The translations under genes and the position numbers were made by a program. Under the pieces are notes generated by a model. That model was given only the letters and a program-made list of their open reading frames with translations. It had not been told where the DNA came from and made no database searches. Below, in pieces: positions 46,853 to 60,481 of a stretch of 64,000 nucleotides of DNA. Every line of letters starts with the position of its first letter. Within the stretch, counting starts at the first letter, position 1. Source of the DNA: Rhyacichthys aspro (taxonomy: Eukaryota > Chordata > Actinopteri > Gobiiformes > Rhyacichthyidae); assembly GCA_036850595.1 (NCBI GenBank), contig CM072161.1, positions 7,089,905 to 7,153,904 on the forward strand, written 5' to 3'.

Positions 46853-49800
46853 TTGTTATTATTATCCAAAATTAAGCAAATTCTAGCTAAAGGACATTAA
46901 ACATGAAGGTAGTCTTTCTGATAAGGCTTTTGGTTTTTACTGAGCACCAGTAAAACATGTTTATAATTATAAATTTACCCTAAAACAACAACAACAACAT
47001 TTATTAGAACTCAAGAGCAAAAGTTGCCCCAAAGGCTCCATGCCTCAAATTGCAAAATGCATCAATTTAAATTAAAAAAAAAATCCACAAACAATTGATG
47101 ATTGTATGTAGATTGTATTGATAAGTGATGTCATTTTAATTTGACAATAAATTCAATAAAGACTATTTGACCGAACAAACAGCACAATCAACATAAACAA
47201 GTCAGTCATTCCCTATTTATGTAACACTGCTCTGATTGCCTTTTACAGCCGGCCTTTAGTAAGAATTGAATTTTAATTAAACATGAGAAACACTTTAGTG
47301 AGAAGCAGTCTTTTCCTGCCCGGAGCCGCCTCACGTAGACCTCCCGGGGGAACGGCGCTCTCTACCGTTGTTCTTTTGCCTCCTTTCCGTCAGAAGGGTC
47401 ACATGTGCTGCAGTCTTTCAGGGGGCATTAGCGCTCGGTGGTAATCAAAGGCGCAGGATAGAGAGCCGGCTCGGAGGGGTATAAAGAGACTCAGTTGGAC
47501 GCCGCATCAGCCCCCTCTGCACCCAGTGCCTTTTAATTAGGCTCGCAGCAGGATCCCGCTCCGACACACACACCACTCATCACTCACACACTCTAAAGTA
47601 CACTCATACCTTTCTCTGCTTCATTATTCTCAGAGCAGTGTCAACTCCACATTGTGTTCCATTAGGAATGAACATTTACGTTCCCAGAAGTTGTCACCGA
47701 GCAAAAAGGCCGTGTTATGAAATTCTATGACCTTCTATTATGGAGTAATGCTGCTGTCATCTCACGGTGGTTTTTTCCGACATTTGTATAGGGCAGTGGT
47801 CTTGAACTGGAGCACTTTAAGCCAAATCCGGACCACTATAGGCCTGCCTCTGGTTCATAGTGACCTTCTACAGTGGGTCCACTTTGTAATAAAAATCAAT
47901 CAAGCCTTAACCAGAACTAAAAATGAACAAAACAGAGCAAAGTTTGGGCAAATCCAGACACAAAAACAAGACCAAACAAAAAGTTTGAACATGACAATAT
48001 GACTCAACCAAAGCTAAACCAGGGACAGAAGAACTAAATTAAGAGGTTAATGAGGTAACTTTGTGGTTAACCCTGAGTTTTCAGTATCACAAAGCTGGTT
48101 CACTGTTGAGGTAGATCTCTGTGGGAACGTATGCTGAATGGCTAGATAGAAGAGTGAAACTGACCAATCAGGGACGAGACAGTAGAGTGTAAAAAGTAAA
48201 AAAGTGGGAAGTGCATAAGCAGTACTATTAAATTGCAGCATACAGGTTTATAAAAGTGTGTAGGATACTGATGGTGTTATGCTCTGAATGGGTTTTTTTG
48301 TCTACATTATATTAAGATATCCTGTTATAGACTGAAAATGATTTAGCTTAACATTAAACAGTAGACTCCACACTCATTCAGTCTATGATGTTGCTAGTTT
48401 GCATGAGTTTAGTCTAGTTTCGTGTTAGTCTTTATCCTGTCGATGTGATTATGAAGCTGTGATTGAGAAAAACACCCTAAGCTCCACAGAGAAACCCACC
48501 ACCCCCTTTGAAGGACAGGGTCCCTTCAGGTTAAACTGTGACTAAACCATGGACTGAGGTGGGGCTGGGCCAGGACATAACCAAACAAGAAATCAGAAAT
48601 CAGAACCAAAAATGGACAAAAATATCACTAGATGTGCTTGTAGTCTGCTTCTTTTAATTCAGACCAAAACTAAAAATGACACATTACGTTTGGGACTAAA
48701 ACAGAATTAAACTTAGAATGAAATCAGGACTGAACCAGGACTAAAACAGGGTTCAGATTACAGACCTTTCCCAATTTCAGACCCTTTAGGGGATTATGTT
48801 TTCAGTCTTTATGATATGGATTCTATGACTGACTTTTATTATTAGATTATTAAATTGTAAAGGGCAAAGGTTGGACATGACTTACAATCCAAAATCCCAT
48901 AATGTCATAACACATCATCATTGGCTCAGATTGACTCATAAACAGCCTTTATATCAGATTAAACAACTTTCCTTGAAAATCAAAGCCACTGATGTCCCTG
49001 GAGGAACATTTTCTCTCAGTGTTCTTTATTCTGTTATGATTCATCTTTATTTAGTTATCACAGCATTGCTCCGAGCACAACTTCTGTGTCTCTGTTCATT
49101 AGAATTATTGACTGTGGTGAAATATATGGCCCTCAACTGCAGCCCGCCATCTGCCTGAGTTCTCTGAGACGGTGACATTTGGCCAAAGACCTTTAACCTC
49201 TCAGAAAAGACATGACACAGAAATTTAAGACTAAGATAAATAATAATATTAATATTAATAATAATAAAAAGTTATAATACGTATTGGTGTAGGTATATGA
49301 TACGATACCTGATATCTTTTTTCTCATTTCACATTTTCTGTCCAAAATAAATAAATAAATAAATAAATAAATAAACGTTAGCACTAGACAGACATAACAT
49401 TTCCCAGTAGCCATGGAGGGGGCAATAGGCTTGTCATCCCAAGGATACATCAGAAGTGGGGGAATTAACAAGTGTATCGTAAGAGTTGAATGTTATCTCC
49501 ACTAATGCCCCTGTCCAGCACAATGCTAATTTCCATCCGTAGTCCCACACATAGAAAATACAAATTTAAAAGCAAACATGATTCCAATACAATAGACATA
49601 TAGACAATATAGTACCTCGATGCAGTACAATACATAGAGCAGTCATCATAGAACAAACCTACCTACCATAAAGTACAATTTTACAGTATACTAGACTCTG
49701 CATATCATATAGTTCCAGTTAAAAATCCTACCTATTGCTGCCTACCTAGTGCCTATGCTTAGATATCATAAAGTGCTTGTTATCAATATAGCTGTTTTGA

Positions 49801-52800
49801 AATGGATATTTTAAAGTGCCTCTTACCTAGATCTTACCTACTGTTCACAGTAGGTATGATATAAGCTATTTCTATAAATAAACAAAAGTGAGTCTACCTG
49901 TAATTACCGTTGGCAGATTGTTCTAACGTGTGCAACCTTTAATAAGTAATAAGTTACTTAGTTTAGACCATCTACAGTGCCATCTAACAAGATTTAAATT
50001 GGACACACAATTAGATTATTTAAAAAAAATGAACTTTTTGCTTTGCTATTATGTTAGAATTGTATAACCTTCTAAATCTAAATCTCAAGGCCAACCTGAA
50101 CCTAAGTAAAAACATATGAGGGCCATAAGTTACCAGTTGCCATGTTACACTGATGGTGTTTTTACAAGGCAGCTGCACACTTCATAAAGTTGAGATCAGC
50201 TGACTGGTGATGGTGAAAAAGGAATACAGTCGATATTATCTGAAGGTCACAAAATGGTCCACGCTTATCCATTTACTTTGAGTCACATTAGGCAGAGATT
50301 TACTGTGACTACGGAGGATATCAGCCTAGATTTCATTTTACCTGCTGTCTTTTCTGAGAATAGTCATTTTCACGAGGCGTCCTGCGGGGATATAGAGTCC
50401 TAACAGTCTAACAGCTCAGGCAGCTGACGTGGTGCGCCTCTTGCCTATTCGTTCATCTGTGTAATTAGAAAAGGGGAGTCTCCGTCTTCAAGGCAGTTAC
50501 TCAGGAATCTCTCTCTGCAACGGTGAGGCGGTAACCAGAGGGAGGTGGAGTGAGAACTGTTACTTTCTGACATTATTTATATGAAAAAGATATAAACCTA
50601 TATACCTTTAAACTGGAACAACAAATAGGCTGCTGTATCATAGGGGCAAGCAAAAGTCTATTTCTTATTTGAGGTTGATTGAGCCTTTCAATTAAGCAAT
50701 TCAATTCAATTTTTTACTTGACACAGCAGTAAAACAGAAAAGTGGTACAGCAGTAAAGTGCCTACATAAGGAATCTGCCAAAAAAACATTTCTTTTCATT
50801 GAGAGTTTTGAATCGCAGTGTAAGCACCCAGAAGCATCAGACGAATGGCATTCTAAGTCAAGAACATGTTAACATTCAGGGAGCCATCTTGCAACTGATG
50901 AAGAATTAAAGAAATAAACAACTTACAGTATATTCTCTTCTGCTGGTAAAGTCTCTCTGCTTAGACTAATGCCCCTGTGACATGACCCTAAATAAGTGGA
51001 AGATGGATGGATTCATTCAAAGTTTAGTTATTCATAGTTATGTACAAAACGCACTTCAAATTTAGATCCGCCATTTTTTATCCCAAATCATTTCATAAGA
51101 GGTTTACTTCGAATAGATCATTACTTAGGAAAAGTTCCCATAAACACAGCTATATGAGAAGAAAAGGATAGGAAAGTAACTTCACAGTTTCCTTTTATGG
51201 GGTGAGTTTAACAAGAGTTTAACAACTCTGGAGTGTATTATAAACCATATTAAAAGAATCGAATGTTGGCTTGGAGAATGATTTTTTGACTAGATCAGGA
51301 CCTATGGATGGACTCCCCTTGTTTGTGAGCTTTAAAGAATATCTGTGCAGATCAGTGTTGCAGTTGAAATTGTAATCAAACTCAATTGGAAAATCCAAAA
51401 TGAGATACAGTAATCTTTGTTCATTAGAACAGGGAATGACTTTCTCTTTTTCTCTCAATGGCCACTGTTGCTGGTGGTTTTGTAAATGTTGGTAGCCACC
51501 CCTGTTTTTTCACTTCTCTAAACCCTATGATCAGTGGAGGATACGGTGCACTAATTGTTCATTTTATGAACCTTTTAGTTTTTATTAATCAGTTGTGCAT
51601 CCCCTGATGCTTCTGTTGCTGAGGTAAGTCAAAATCATTGTTGGCCAAGTATCTCTTACATACAAGACATTTTGTTCTGGTTGTTGTTGTTGTCACAGAG
51701 AACACTATCAATTCACAAAATTACTACAAAATATTCAATATAGACGGTGCTGAAGAGCAGCAGTGCATTACTAAAATGAAACAGTTATGATTAAAAGTAA
51801 AAAAAATTGCTTGTTAAGCAAGAATAGAAGCATCTCTGCTCTTTTCAGTTTAATGTATTTTGTACACTGTCCCAATAATAATAAATAAATGAAATGAAAA
51901 TGAAAACAGTAATTCCACTTGGAAAAAAAATTGCTCCGATGCTGGTTGGTTTGTGCCTGGATGGTTCTGAGCCTCCCAAAAAGTTTCTCAAAACCCTACT
52001 GATTAGGGTTTATGCAAAGTATTCTTCATCAAAATGAATGGAAGATGGCATTAATACTTCCATTGCTGAAGCTGGAACCATCGAAGTATTGGCTAATAAC
52101 CCGAGTGCTCAGGTTTGTTCACTTTTAATGAGAAACATCAAACAAAATGTAATCATCTATTGGTGCAAAACATAGTTAGTTTTTGAGTATTTGAAACAAT
52201 GGAAACAATGTCCAACAGTGGGCCTTGTAAATGATTGGAAACATGTTACAACAAGGCATCAGTTAAAAGTATTTTCTCCAAGTATCAAAACTTATTGGAT
52301 TTTTAGAGCTTCAAAACCAATCACTTTGCTGACTCCAGAAAGTGAAGGAGTAGAGTCTCCCTGCTCAGGTCAACCACAGAGGCTAATAGTATATTGAGCT
52401 GTGGACAGACTCAGGTCAAGAGGCCTCGGTGGTTCCAGCTGCAGGACACCTGGGGTCCGGTGAATGGGGGGGGTGGGCTCACGTACCCCTCCATTCATCC
52501 GTCATAACCCCGCAGTCCTCCGCAGAGACACCAGCAGACAGTGATGACCATTAGCAGGGCTTCATTCATTTCTGTCAACGCCTCGCCTTTGTCTTTCCTC
52601 TGAAGCCTGGCATTTGGGGAATTGCTCTAAACCAACACACTTTTGCTTCATATCGCTGACTCAAGTAATAAAACAGGCCACTCTGAGAACCGTCATGTCC
52701 CCAAGTGATGAAACAATTGACAAATCCTTCCAATAAAGTCACTACCAAAAGTACCCGTCTTAGTCATTGTGGATACATTCTGCACTCTTCATCCAGCAAT

Positions 52801-55800
52801 TTAGTAATTAAGCACTTATTTCTCTATTCATGAGATGTTAATGAGCTGAGAAATGTTGCTAATTTAAAAAGCTGTCTCATATTTGGATGTAATAGGGTAA
52901 TGGTACCCAGCTGTGGTTCATTTTGGATGGCATCAAATCCATCAGCTGTATTGCTTAGATTTGCAAGTGTTGGATTCAAGACTGTATTAATAAGAACAGA
53001 GATCAAGTCAAACCCCAGACATTGTTCTTATATACATTAAAACATGCATTACTTAAGCCTCTTTTCTTTTTTTTCTTTTTTTTTTTTTATAAATTACTAG
53101 TCACTGAACCTATCAGGATTCCTGCTATGTCCACAATCAGTGAAATTTGCTCAACATTTAAACAATTCTTAATGGCATAAAGTGCATTAATATTATTGTA
53201 CTATTGAATTTATAAAGCTTAACATAAATAATTATTGAATGTTACTGTGATTTACTTAATCCTCTTTTCTTTTTTTTTTCTTTCCTCCATAATGTATACA
53301 AATGACTCAATACATCAAACTGTATCTTCTTCTTTTCCTTTCCTTATTAATGAATTATTATTAACCATTCATTACATTAATTTGCCAATTTTATTTTTTT
53401 ATGCCAGATGTCCTTCCTCAAACTCTCCATTTATACAGGCTCAGAACTGGCACAAAAGTACAGTGTCTGGTGACCCCATGTTGCTGGATTATACTGTATA
53501 TCAAATTGTTATTCTCATCTGTAAATTATGTCCATAATTAGTGAAAATACTGGTACGAACATGCTGTATCTAAAGTACTAAAGTGCTAAAGTACATTTTC
53601 TTGTTCTGTTCTGGTTACATTTATAGTGGCAAGTTTAATCTAGTCTGGTTTTTATATAGAAACCAGATTTTTCAGATCCATACTGGGTGTGAGAGATTAA
53701 AAACACTAACTCTGACCAGACTCAGACATTTAGCAAGGCAAACCTGGAAAGTGCCTCAAGCTGAAATCCAATGATGAAATATATTTTTACATATGTGATT
53801 GTAAAGCTACAAATATTTGCTTTTCATTCATATAGTTATGACTGTATTACTGTAATTTTAATAAAAATTACAATTTGTTCAGTGTCTGTTGGAGGTCCCC
53901 GGGTTGAGTAAAAGCTCATTCTTTGAACCGGTCCTGGGCTCTGGCATATTCTTTATAATTCAGCTACAACCCACCTCTGATTAAACCTAAGACTTGTGTA
54001 AAAGTATTTCTTTGATGATCAGAAACAGTTAAGTGTGACAAATAAAAAAAATTTAAAAAGCAGAAAAAATAAGAAATCAACACAATACGAATACTTTTTT
54101 TTTGTCACTTTGCAGCCCTGTGATACTTTCTTTCGCTACCAACAATTAATTTTTGGTATAGACAACTAACTTAAAAAAAAAATGAAGGATTGGATATGGT
54201 AAAATGCCTTAAGTGTCCAAAGTGCATAGGGGCCACCAGTGTCTCCCTGCTTTGGAGTCTTTAGAAAAACCTGCTGACATTTATTAAGAGAATAATATGT
54301 TAAAACCAATCCAGAGTAGCTATTTTCTTTTTCTGATATTGCTATTTGTCCCAGTGTAAATCTTTTGAATGTGCTCCAAAGACATTTCTCCTTCTGGTGT
54401 GGACGTGCTTGAACTTGGATTCCCTCACTGGACCCCCTCCTCCTCCTGTCCCTCCAGACCCACAGAGGCGTGACATGGCTTTGGCCCTGACCTCCATCTC
54501 TACCTGAGTGTTTTGTTTGAAGCCGGTGGAGATCAGATGTTTTTGCTCATTACACCGCCTCTCATTATGTTCCGCTCTCGTCCAAATCAACCTAATGAGA
54601 CAGTGTTTAATGTCCAGAGCCCCTCCCTGGCCCCTGATACGACGGCGCTGCGTGTGTTTGAACGCGTCGGGCCAAATTACCCCGGTGTCTCGTACAGGGA
54701 TGGCACCTGGGCCCCGGCGTCGCTGGGGGGAGGTTAAGTGAACACGGGGGGGATTTGATGGGTGTAGAGGGCTAAAGCTGAGACCAGCTGGAGGAAGTTA
54801 AAGAGCAAAATGCTGATTGGGGTGTCCCGTAGATGAGAGAGGGGTATCAGTTTTGGCATCAGGGGAGTCAATGGGGGCTCTGGGGGGTTCTTTTGTTTGA
54901 GGACATGTGGGAGAATCCAGGGGAAATGCCTGAAACACCTTTGTCTGTCCAGAAATGTGGAAACAGAAAGTACATTTATACTGCCAACTTTTCTTGGGTG
55001 AGTAGCCACAACACAGCGTCTGTTCACAAATGAATATTTTTTAGAAAATGCCGTAAAACTAGAGTGACCATGTGTCTCTATTTAATAGGGAAGGTCCCAC
55101 TTTCACTCTCCCTGTCCTAATTCCCAACAAATATCTGTAAAAACATGTCCCAGTTTTGAACAGACCAAGTCCCTATTGTGCCAACTTTAACAAACACCAA
55201 TCACTGATGCAAACTTTACAGCAGTTTTCTGTAGACTTTTGACCCATAATTCATTTGCACCACCATGTTTTTTACCCATAAACAGCCTTTATATTCAACC
55301 TGAGGCTTCATTGTGGATCTATAATGTGCAAGGTCAGGTTTTTTTAGAGCTTTTTTGTTGCTTATGTTCTAATATACAATTGCAGCTCTGGTTTTGTTAA
55401 TATAATACATTGGAATAACTATTGTTTTAAACTGAAAACACATTTTCCGACACATCATTTTTGTCATCTGAGAGTGGGTTTGTTAGATATTTAATTTCCA
55501 ATGGCCAGTATAACATGTTCCGATATATTTGATGGATTCTGGGTAACAGAGAACAAGAAGTCCTGACCCCTAACACGAAAGAATGTAACTAGCCAAATGC
55601 ATGTGCAAAAAGGTCAGCAGCAAGTTCCAAAAGTTCACCAAACTCTCCTCGACATCAACTGATTTCAGATTTTACAGCAGACTTCCTTGTTATTTCTGGA
55701 GTGGTTTCCTCGTCTGCAGAAAAGCCAGGGGGCACCAGTCATTTCCACTGCTCTTTTCAGCCCGGTCTTCTTAAAATGACATGACGACTGCAATCAGTAT

Positions 55801-56190
55801 CAGAGGAGCAGTCCAGTCTGGTCATTTCACACCTCTCTGGTAATGATCCAGTCGCTGCACTGACAGATGAGCACAAGATGACAGTGGCATTGATGGAGCA
55901 TGTGAAAAGCCCTCAGCGACCAACGATGGCTCATTCTCAAAAACATGAGGCGATGAATAAAGACTGCATATGGACTCGCAATTATGTTATTTTACTGCAT
56001 TATGTTTAAATGCGCTTTTAGCACTTTTAGGTTAGGTGTATTTTGTAATTTGGTACGGCAGCACATTTACTTTCCACTGTTATGAGCAGTCATTTAATGG
56101 CCAAGTTTCTTTATCTGTGCATTTTAAGTTGTGACCTTATATAACCAATTATATAGGGGGATTCTCAGGAAGAAGCTGATCTTCTGTGAC
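46853..56190. other. Intergenic interval with microsatellites
   Basis: No gene is recognised. It contains (AAAT)n at about 49347-49377, AT-rich trinucleotide runs near 49235-49270 and a T-rich run at 53060-53090. Reading frames of 60-100 codons (for example 48871, 53235, 54342) show no family signature. A GC-richer block at 47310-47560 is listed separately. Confidence 0.5.
47310..47560. promoter_or_regulatory. GC-richer block with TATA box and E-box, possible regulatory element
   Basis: It is CpG-enriched compared with its surroundings. It contains the palindromic E-box CACATGTG (47400-47407), TATAAA (47480-47485) in the context GGGGTATAAAGAG, and homeodomain-like TTTTAATTA on both sides (about 47270 and 47532). 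No coding sequence follows on the plus strand, so an active promoter is doubtful; an enhancer or CNE is an alternative. Confidence 0.25.
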
Positions 56191-56193
56191 CAT

Positions 56194-57055
56194 TGATCTG
56201 TGGCAGTAGAGCTGTCTATGATTGTACATCTGTGGCAGTAGAGCTATGACTATACATCTGCGGCAGTAGAGCTCTATATGATCATATATCTGTGACAGTA
56301 GAGCTATATATGATTATACATCTGTGACAGTAGAGCTATATATGATCATACATCTGTGGCAGTAGAGCTATATATGATCATATATCTATGGCAGTAGAGC
56401 TTTATATGATCATACATCTGTGGCAGTAGAGCTTTATATGATCATACATCTGTGGCAGTAGAGCTATATATGATCATACATCTGCGGCAGTAGAGCTATA
56501 TATGATCATACATCTGTGGCAGTAGAGCTATATATGATCATACATCTTGGAGAGAGTTATATGTTAATCTGTACAGTAGAGTGTCTATGAATAATCTAAG
56601 AGAGTGTCTATAATATTGAAGAGTATATATGATTTACATTTGTGGCAGTAGAGCTATATATGATCATACATCTGTGGCAGTAGAGCTGTCTATGATCATA
56701 CATCTATGGCAGTAGAGCTATATATGATCATACATCTGTGGCAGTAGAGCTATATATGATCATACATCTGTGGCAGTAGAGCTATATATGATCATACATC
56801 TGTGGCAGTAGAGCTATATATGATCATACATCTGTGACAGTAGAGCTATATATGATCATACATCTGTGGCAGTAGAGCTATATATGATCATACATCTGTG
56901 GCAGTAGAGCTGTCTATGATCATACATCTATGGCAGTAGAGCTATATATGATCTTACATTTGTGGCAGTAGAGCTATATATGATCATACATCTGTGGCAG
57001 TAGAGCTGTCTATGATCATACATCTGTCAGAGTATAGCTATCTAGCAGTCAAGCT
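56194..57055. repeat. 32-bp minisatellite, about 27 copies
   Basis: The unit is ACATCTGTGGCAGTAGAGCT followed by ATATATGATCAT (32 bp). Copies vary mainly at ATCTGTGGCAG/ATCTATGGCAG and AGCTATATATG/AGCTGTCTATG. The array is interrupted by degenerate sequence at about 56546-56640. Some variant strings recur about 317 bp apart, suggesting that a block of roughly ten units was itself duplicated. Confidence 0.9.
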
Positions 57056-59440
57056 ATTATTAATCTCTTCTAACAATGCTTAAAACCATTTAATAAAACC
57101 AACTTTTACAACCCAGTCATGTAAAGGCATCTTTATAGTGATCTATTTAAATGCAAATGACTGAAAGTATGTTTATCCTGTTGAAGTGTGTGTTGGAAGT
57201 GTAATATTAGCTCTGTCAAATATTATTGTAATGAGTGTGCGAAATTACTTCTGCAACCTTGAAAGTACAGCGAGCGACCTGCAGGTGCGTCCCCAATCGT
57301 GTGACGACTGGAAACACCGTCAAATAGAAGTTGACGGGCTGCACTTTAACTTCATAATCACGGTGTCACTCGGCGTGTGAAGTAATGAGCTGGGAGCCGG
57401 GAGTACAGCCGCGCTCACATTCACTTAAATGAAAACACTCGAGGGCATCCCTGCCGCTGTCATTAATACTGATGCACCGGGGAAAACAGATGTGGCCCAA
57501 TCAAAGATGAGCACAAAATAAAGAATAAATCAATCACTCGACTGAAAGGAAAGAAATTAATCTGGTGGCTTTCAGCACAATAAGGTTTTGAAAGGCTTCT
57601 TTTAGCGTGAGTCAATAATAAAAACTGTTGAAAAAAATTGTCATCTTTCTGATCAGTGATGGAAAAAATTACTGTGTGCAAATAGAAAATCAACCCAAAC
57701 GAACCTGCATTAAATAAACACTCCAAAAATATGCAAAACTGAACTTTACAAATTCATGCAGCTTCTTTAATGCCACCTTTTTGAACATGCAAATGATGGC
57801 GCTTATAATAAACCCTGGATTATCATGAACAAACACTCTCTAATTGCAAACAGCGCGTTTTTCAAAACCTTAATTAATAAAAGGCACCAGATGTAGACGT
57901 GGCAGTGAAAGGTGAAGCCAGTGTCCAGAGCGTGTGCAAATAAGTCCCACCTCATTACATTTAAAGTTATGTCTGTACATGTCTCTAGTATTTAATGGCC
58001 GCCTCCTGATAGTACATAGATTAACACAGATCCTTGCTATTTTGTTCGGATGATCTTGGAGGAATATTAAAATAGAAATGAAGCCTCCACAGACTTGACC
58101 TCTCTGCTTTGCAATGGGACTGTGGAGAATCCATTCAGCGCTCACATCATTTACTAAGCATTTCTTACACTTCTTATACTTGTCACGGGGTAATGTGAGA
58201 CATGTTAGCAGCTATAATTTACATCAAACATTAACAGCTGTGCAACATATAGCTGAATTACCATATATGGATATGATGTCATACTATATAGCTTTACCAA
58301 CCTGTAATATAGGCTTATACTTTAGCATATACTTTACAGCATACATTGTAGGAAGTGTGAAATATGTAGTCCCAAGTTTGTTGTGTAAGCCATATACTTG
58401 CACTTGCTTGTAAAGGTGATTATGGGTAAGTTCCAAGATTTGTTTACAAGTTCTGCCTATTATGCCTTTAATCAAATGCTTGCAAGTCAAATGCTTTTTG
58501 TCATCACAATGGCACATTCCTAGCTCAGAGATTAAAAATAATTTGTGCAATCATTTCTGCAATTAACATTGTTATGCATGAACACATAACAAGGTATTGT
58601 ACAAAATGTCAGTATAATAAAATTTAGGGTGCAGGTGAAACTAAAAACCTATTACTATTTTAAAGCCAAATTTGGTGGTCCGATAAATACGGATATCAAT
58701 ATATGTCAATCTATCTAAGACAGCAGGTGCTGAGGCTCATGCCATTCTTCATAACAACAGACATGACAGCGCATTGACAGCCGCAGCTTTGACATGAAAA
58801 GGTTAGACTGTCCATGCTTTTCCTGTCTTTGACCTTTATTGGACAGCCTGCGTAACAGACCTGTTCCAAAAGGATGCTCCCGCTCCTCAGGCCAGGTCAG
58901 GACCTCGCTGACCACAGCCCAGTTCGGCACAGATGGCAGAGCCGGCTGGGAGCCACTGTAGTCCCAGAAGAAAGCCAATCAAACATCGTCAAGAAAAAAG
59001 ATGAAGTGAGCAATGACACAATCCATCAATCCAGCTGTCAACTGACCAATTACACACTAAAAATCCAATAAAAGGTCTGGTTCAAAAGCCACGGGATGGC
59101 AGTGGGCTGATGGACTGTACCTTCTTGAAGCAGAAGTAGTGAAACATGGGGAAATGTCCTGTGGATTTTATATTAATCAAAAACTGGTGCAGTGATGCAG
59201 TTAAATGATATTTCTACATTCTGAAGCAGTCCAAAAGTCAACATTTAAATGTACTGTTTGGCTTGAAGACATTTCACATTAGAGGCATTGTCCAAATGGC
59301 CATTTTCAGGCTACTTTATATATTTTGGTTTAAAAAGAGAATCAATTCTTTGAGTACAATAAAGTCTACTCAGTCTTTATTTACTGCTGTGTGTTGTATA
59401 ATTAGTTACATCAGGTGTAAAAGTAACACAGTAAAAGAAC
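57056..59440. other. Non-coding interval
   Basis: No gene is recognised. Positions 57270-57480 are more GC-rich, with CpGs and ATTAATA/TTAAATG words, and could be a CNE. The remainder is AT-rich. Confidence 0.45.
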
Positions 59441-59690
59441 ATCATACCAACAGTCAAATGTGGTGGTCATAGTGTGATGGTCTGGGGCTGCTTTGATGCT
59501 TCAAGACCTGGATGACTTGCTGTGATTGATGGAACCATGAATTCTGCTCTTTAACAAAAAATCCTGAAGGAGAATGTCCAGCCATCAGTTCATGACCTCA
59601 AGCTTAATGCTCAAAAACCCTCTGGCTGAATTAAAACAATTCTGTTAAAAAAAAAGTGAGACAAAATTCATCCACAGTTGTGAAAAAAGG
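59441..59690 (+). mobile_element. Tc1/mariner transposase fragment, decayed
   Basis: One frame reads VKCGGHSVMVWGCFDASRPG, stop, LAVIDGTMNSAL, stop, QKILKENVQPSVHDLKLN, then jumps to KPSG (stop) IKTIL. These are recognisable pieces of the DDE domain of fish Tc1 transposases (the SVMVWGCF block and the NVxPSV..L block). The stops and an internal deletion make it inactive. No terminal inverted repeats were found. It lies about 360 bases upstream of the msantd2 start codon. Confidence 0.82.
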
Positions 59691-59984
59691 GTGAATTTTG
59701 ACTGTAATTCTGTGAAACCAAGTGATCTCACTTTGAGATCCTGTCATCTAACTCCTTTATTTAGAATTAATGCAACCTCCTGTGGAAATAATCTGTCTTT
59801 GTAGTAAGTTACCAGGGTTACCAGGATTAAAATGGTAAGTTAATACGGTTTAACTCTCAACTACGAATTTTCACATGTGTTGCTTAGAAACAACTTGACT
59901 GACTTTCATAGTTAAAACATGACTTTAAACATCCACTTTAGTTGTAGTGCACTTCTCTGTTAAAACTCCAGTCCATGTTTTCCT

Positions 59985-60049
59985 CGCGCCCATCAGCGTA
60001 AGCCCCTCACGTCAGCCTCCTTCCCCCTCCCCTTAGCAACAGAACCAAG
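59985..60049 (+). promoter_or_regulatory. msantd2: msantd2 promoter-proximal region / 5' UTR
   Basis: The last bases before the ATG contain TCACGTCA (60007-60014), a CRE-like site when read as TGACGTGA, a pyrimidine stretch, CCTTAGCAAC (60032-60041), which resembles an RFX half site, and then CAAGATGGCGGC over the start codon, the classical YY1 motif often found at TATA-less start sites. CpG density rises sharply here and stays high through exon 1, as in a CpG-island promoter. The transcription start itself cannot be placed. Confidence 0.5.
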
Positions 60050-60481
60050 ATGGCGGCGTCCAGTAACGCGGAGCATTCTCCAGAGATAACGGTGCCCTTA
60101 AAGACACCCAAAACAGAGGTGCCATCCCCTGAGTCTGAGGATTTAAGTGACAGTAACCAATACCAGTCCAACCCCTCCACCCCTAACCGCTTTTCTCCTC
60201 TGAACGTGGGCTCGGGCAGCGCGGGCCGGACGGCGGCCTCATCCTCCTCCAACAGCTTCACCGCCTGCCGAGGGATGTCCTGGACGCCGTCCGAGACTAA
60301 CGCCCTCATCGCGGTGTGGGGCAATGAGAGGCTGGCGGAGGCGAGGATGCAGCAGCTGGAGGTGGCGGGTACCGTGTTCTCCGGGAAGGCTCCTGGTCCA
60401 GCCATGTACGAGCGGGTCTCCAGAGCATTGGCGGACCTGGGCTACGAGAGGACCCCGTCCCAGTGCCGGGAGAGGATGAAG
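60050..60481 (+). CDS. msantd2: msantd2 exon 1 (residues 1-144)
   Basis: The ATG lies in an AAG-ATG-GCG context, with no longer in-frame start visible. It encodes the disordered N-terminus, including [11 protein letters not shown] (a possible SUMO-type K-x-E), an S/N-rich run at 63-70, and the first two helices of the SANT-like domain. The donor is AAG|GTAAAT, phase 0. Translating past the donor gives an artefactual stop at 60520. Confidence 0.95.

Noticed and set aside
54508..54741. Plus-strand frames of 74-77 codons in a GC-richer block
   Set aside because: Two phases are open at once, with no domain and no splice context. Probably compositional.
56194..57055. CRISPR-like look of the 32-bp repeat array
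   Set aside because: There are no unique spacers: units are directly adjacent, and the sequence is vertebrate nuclear DNA without cas genes. It is a minisatellite.
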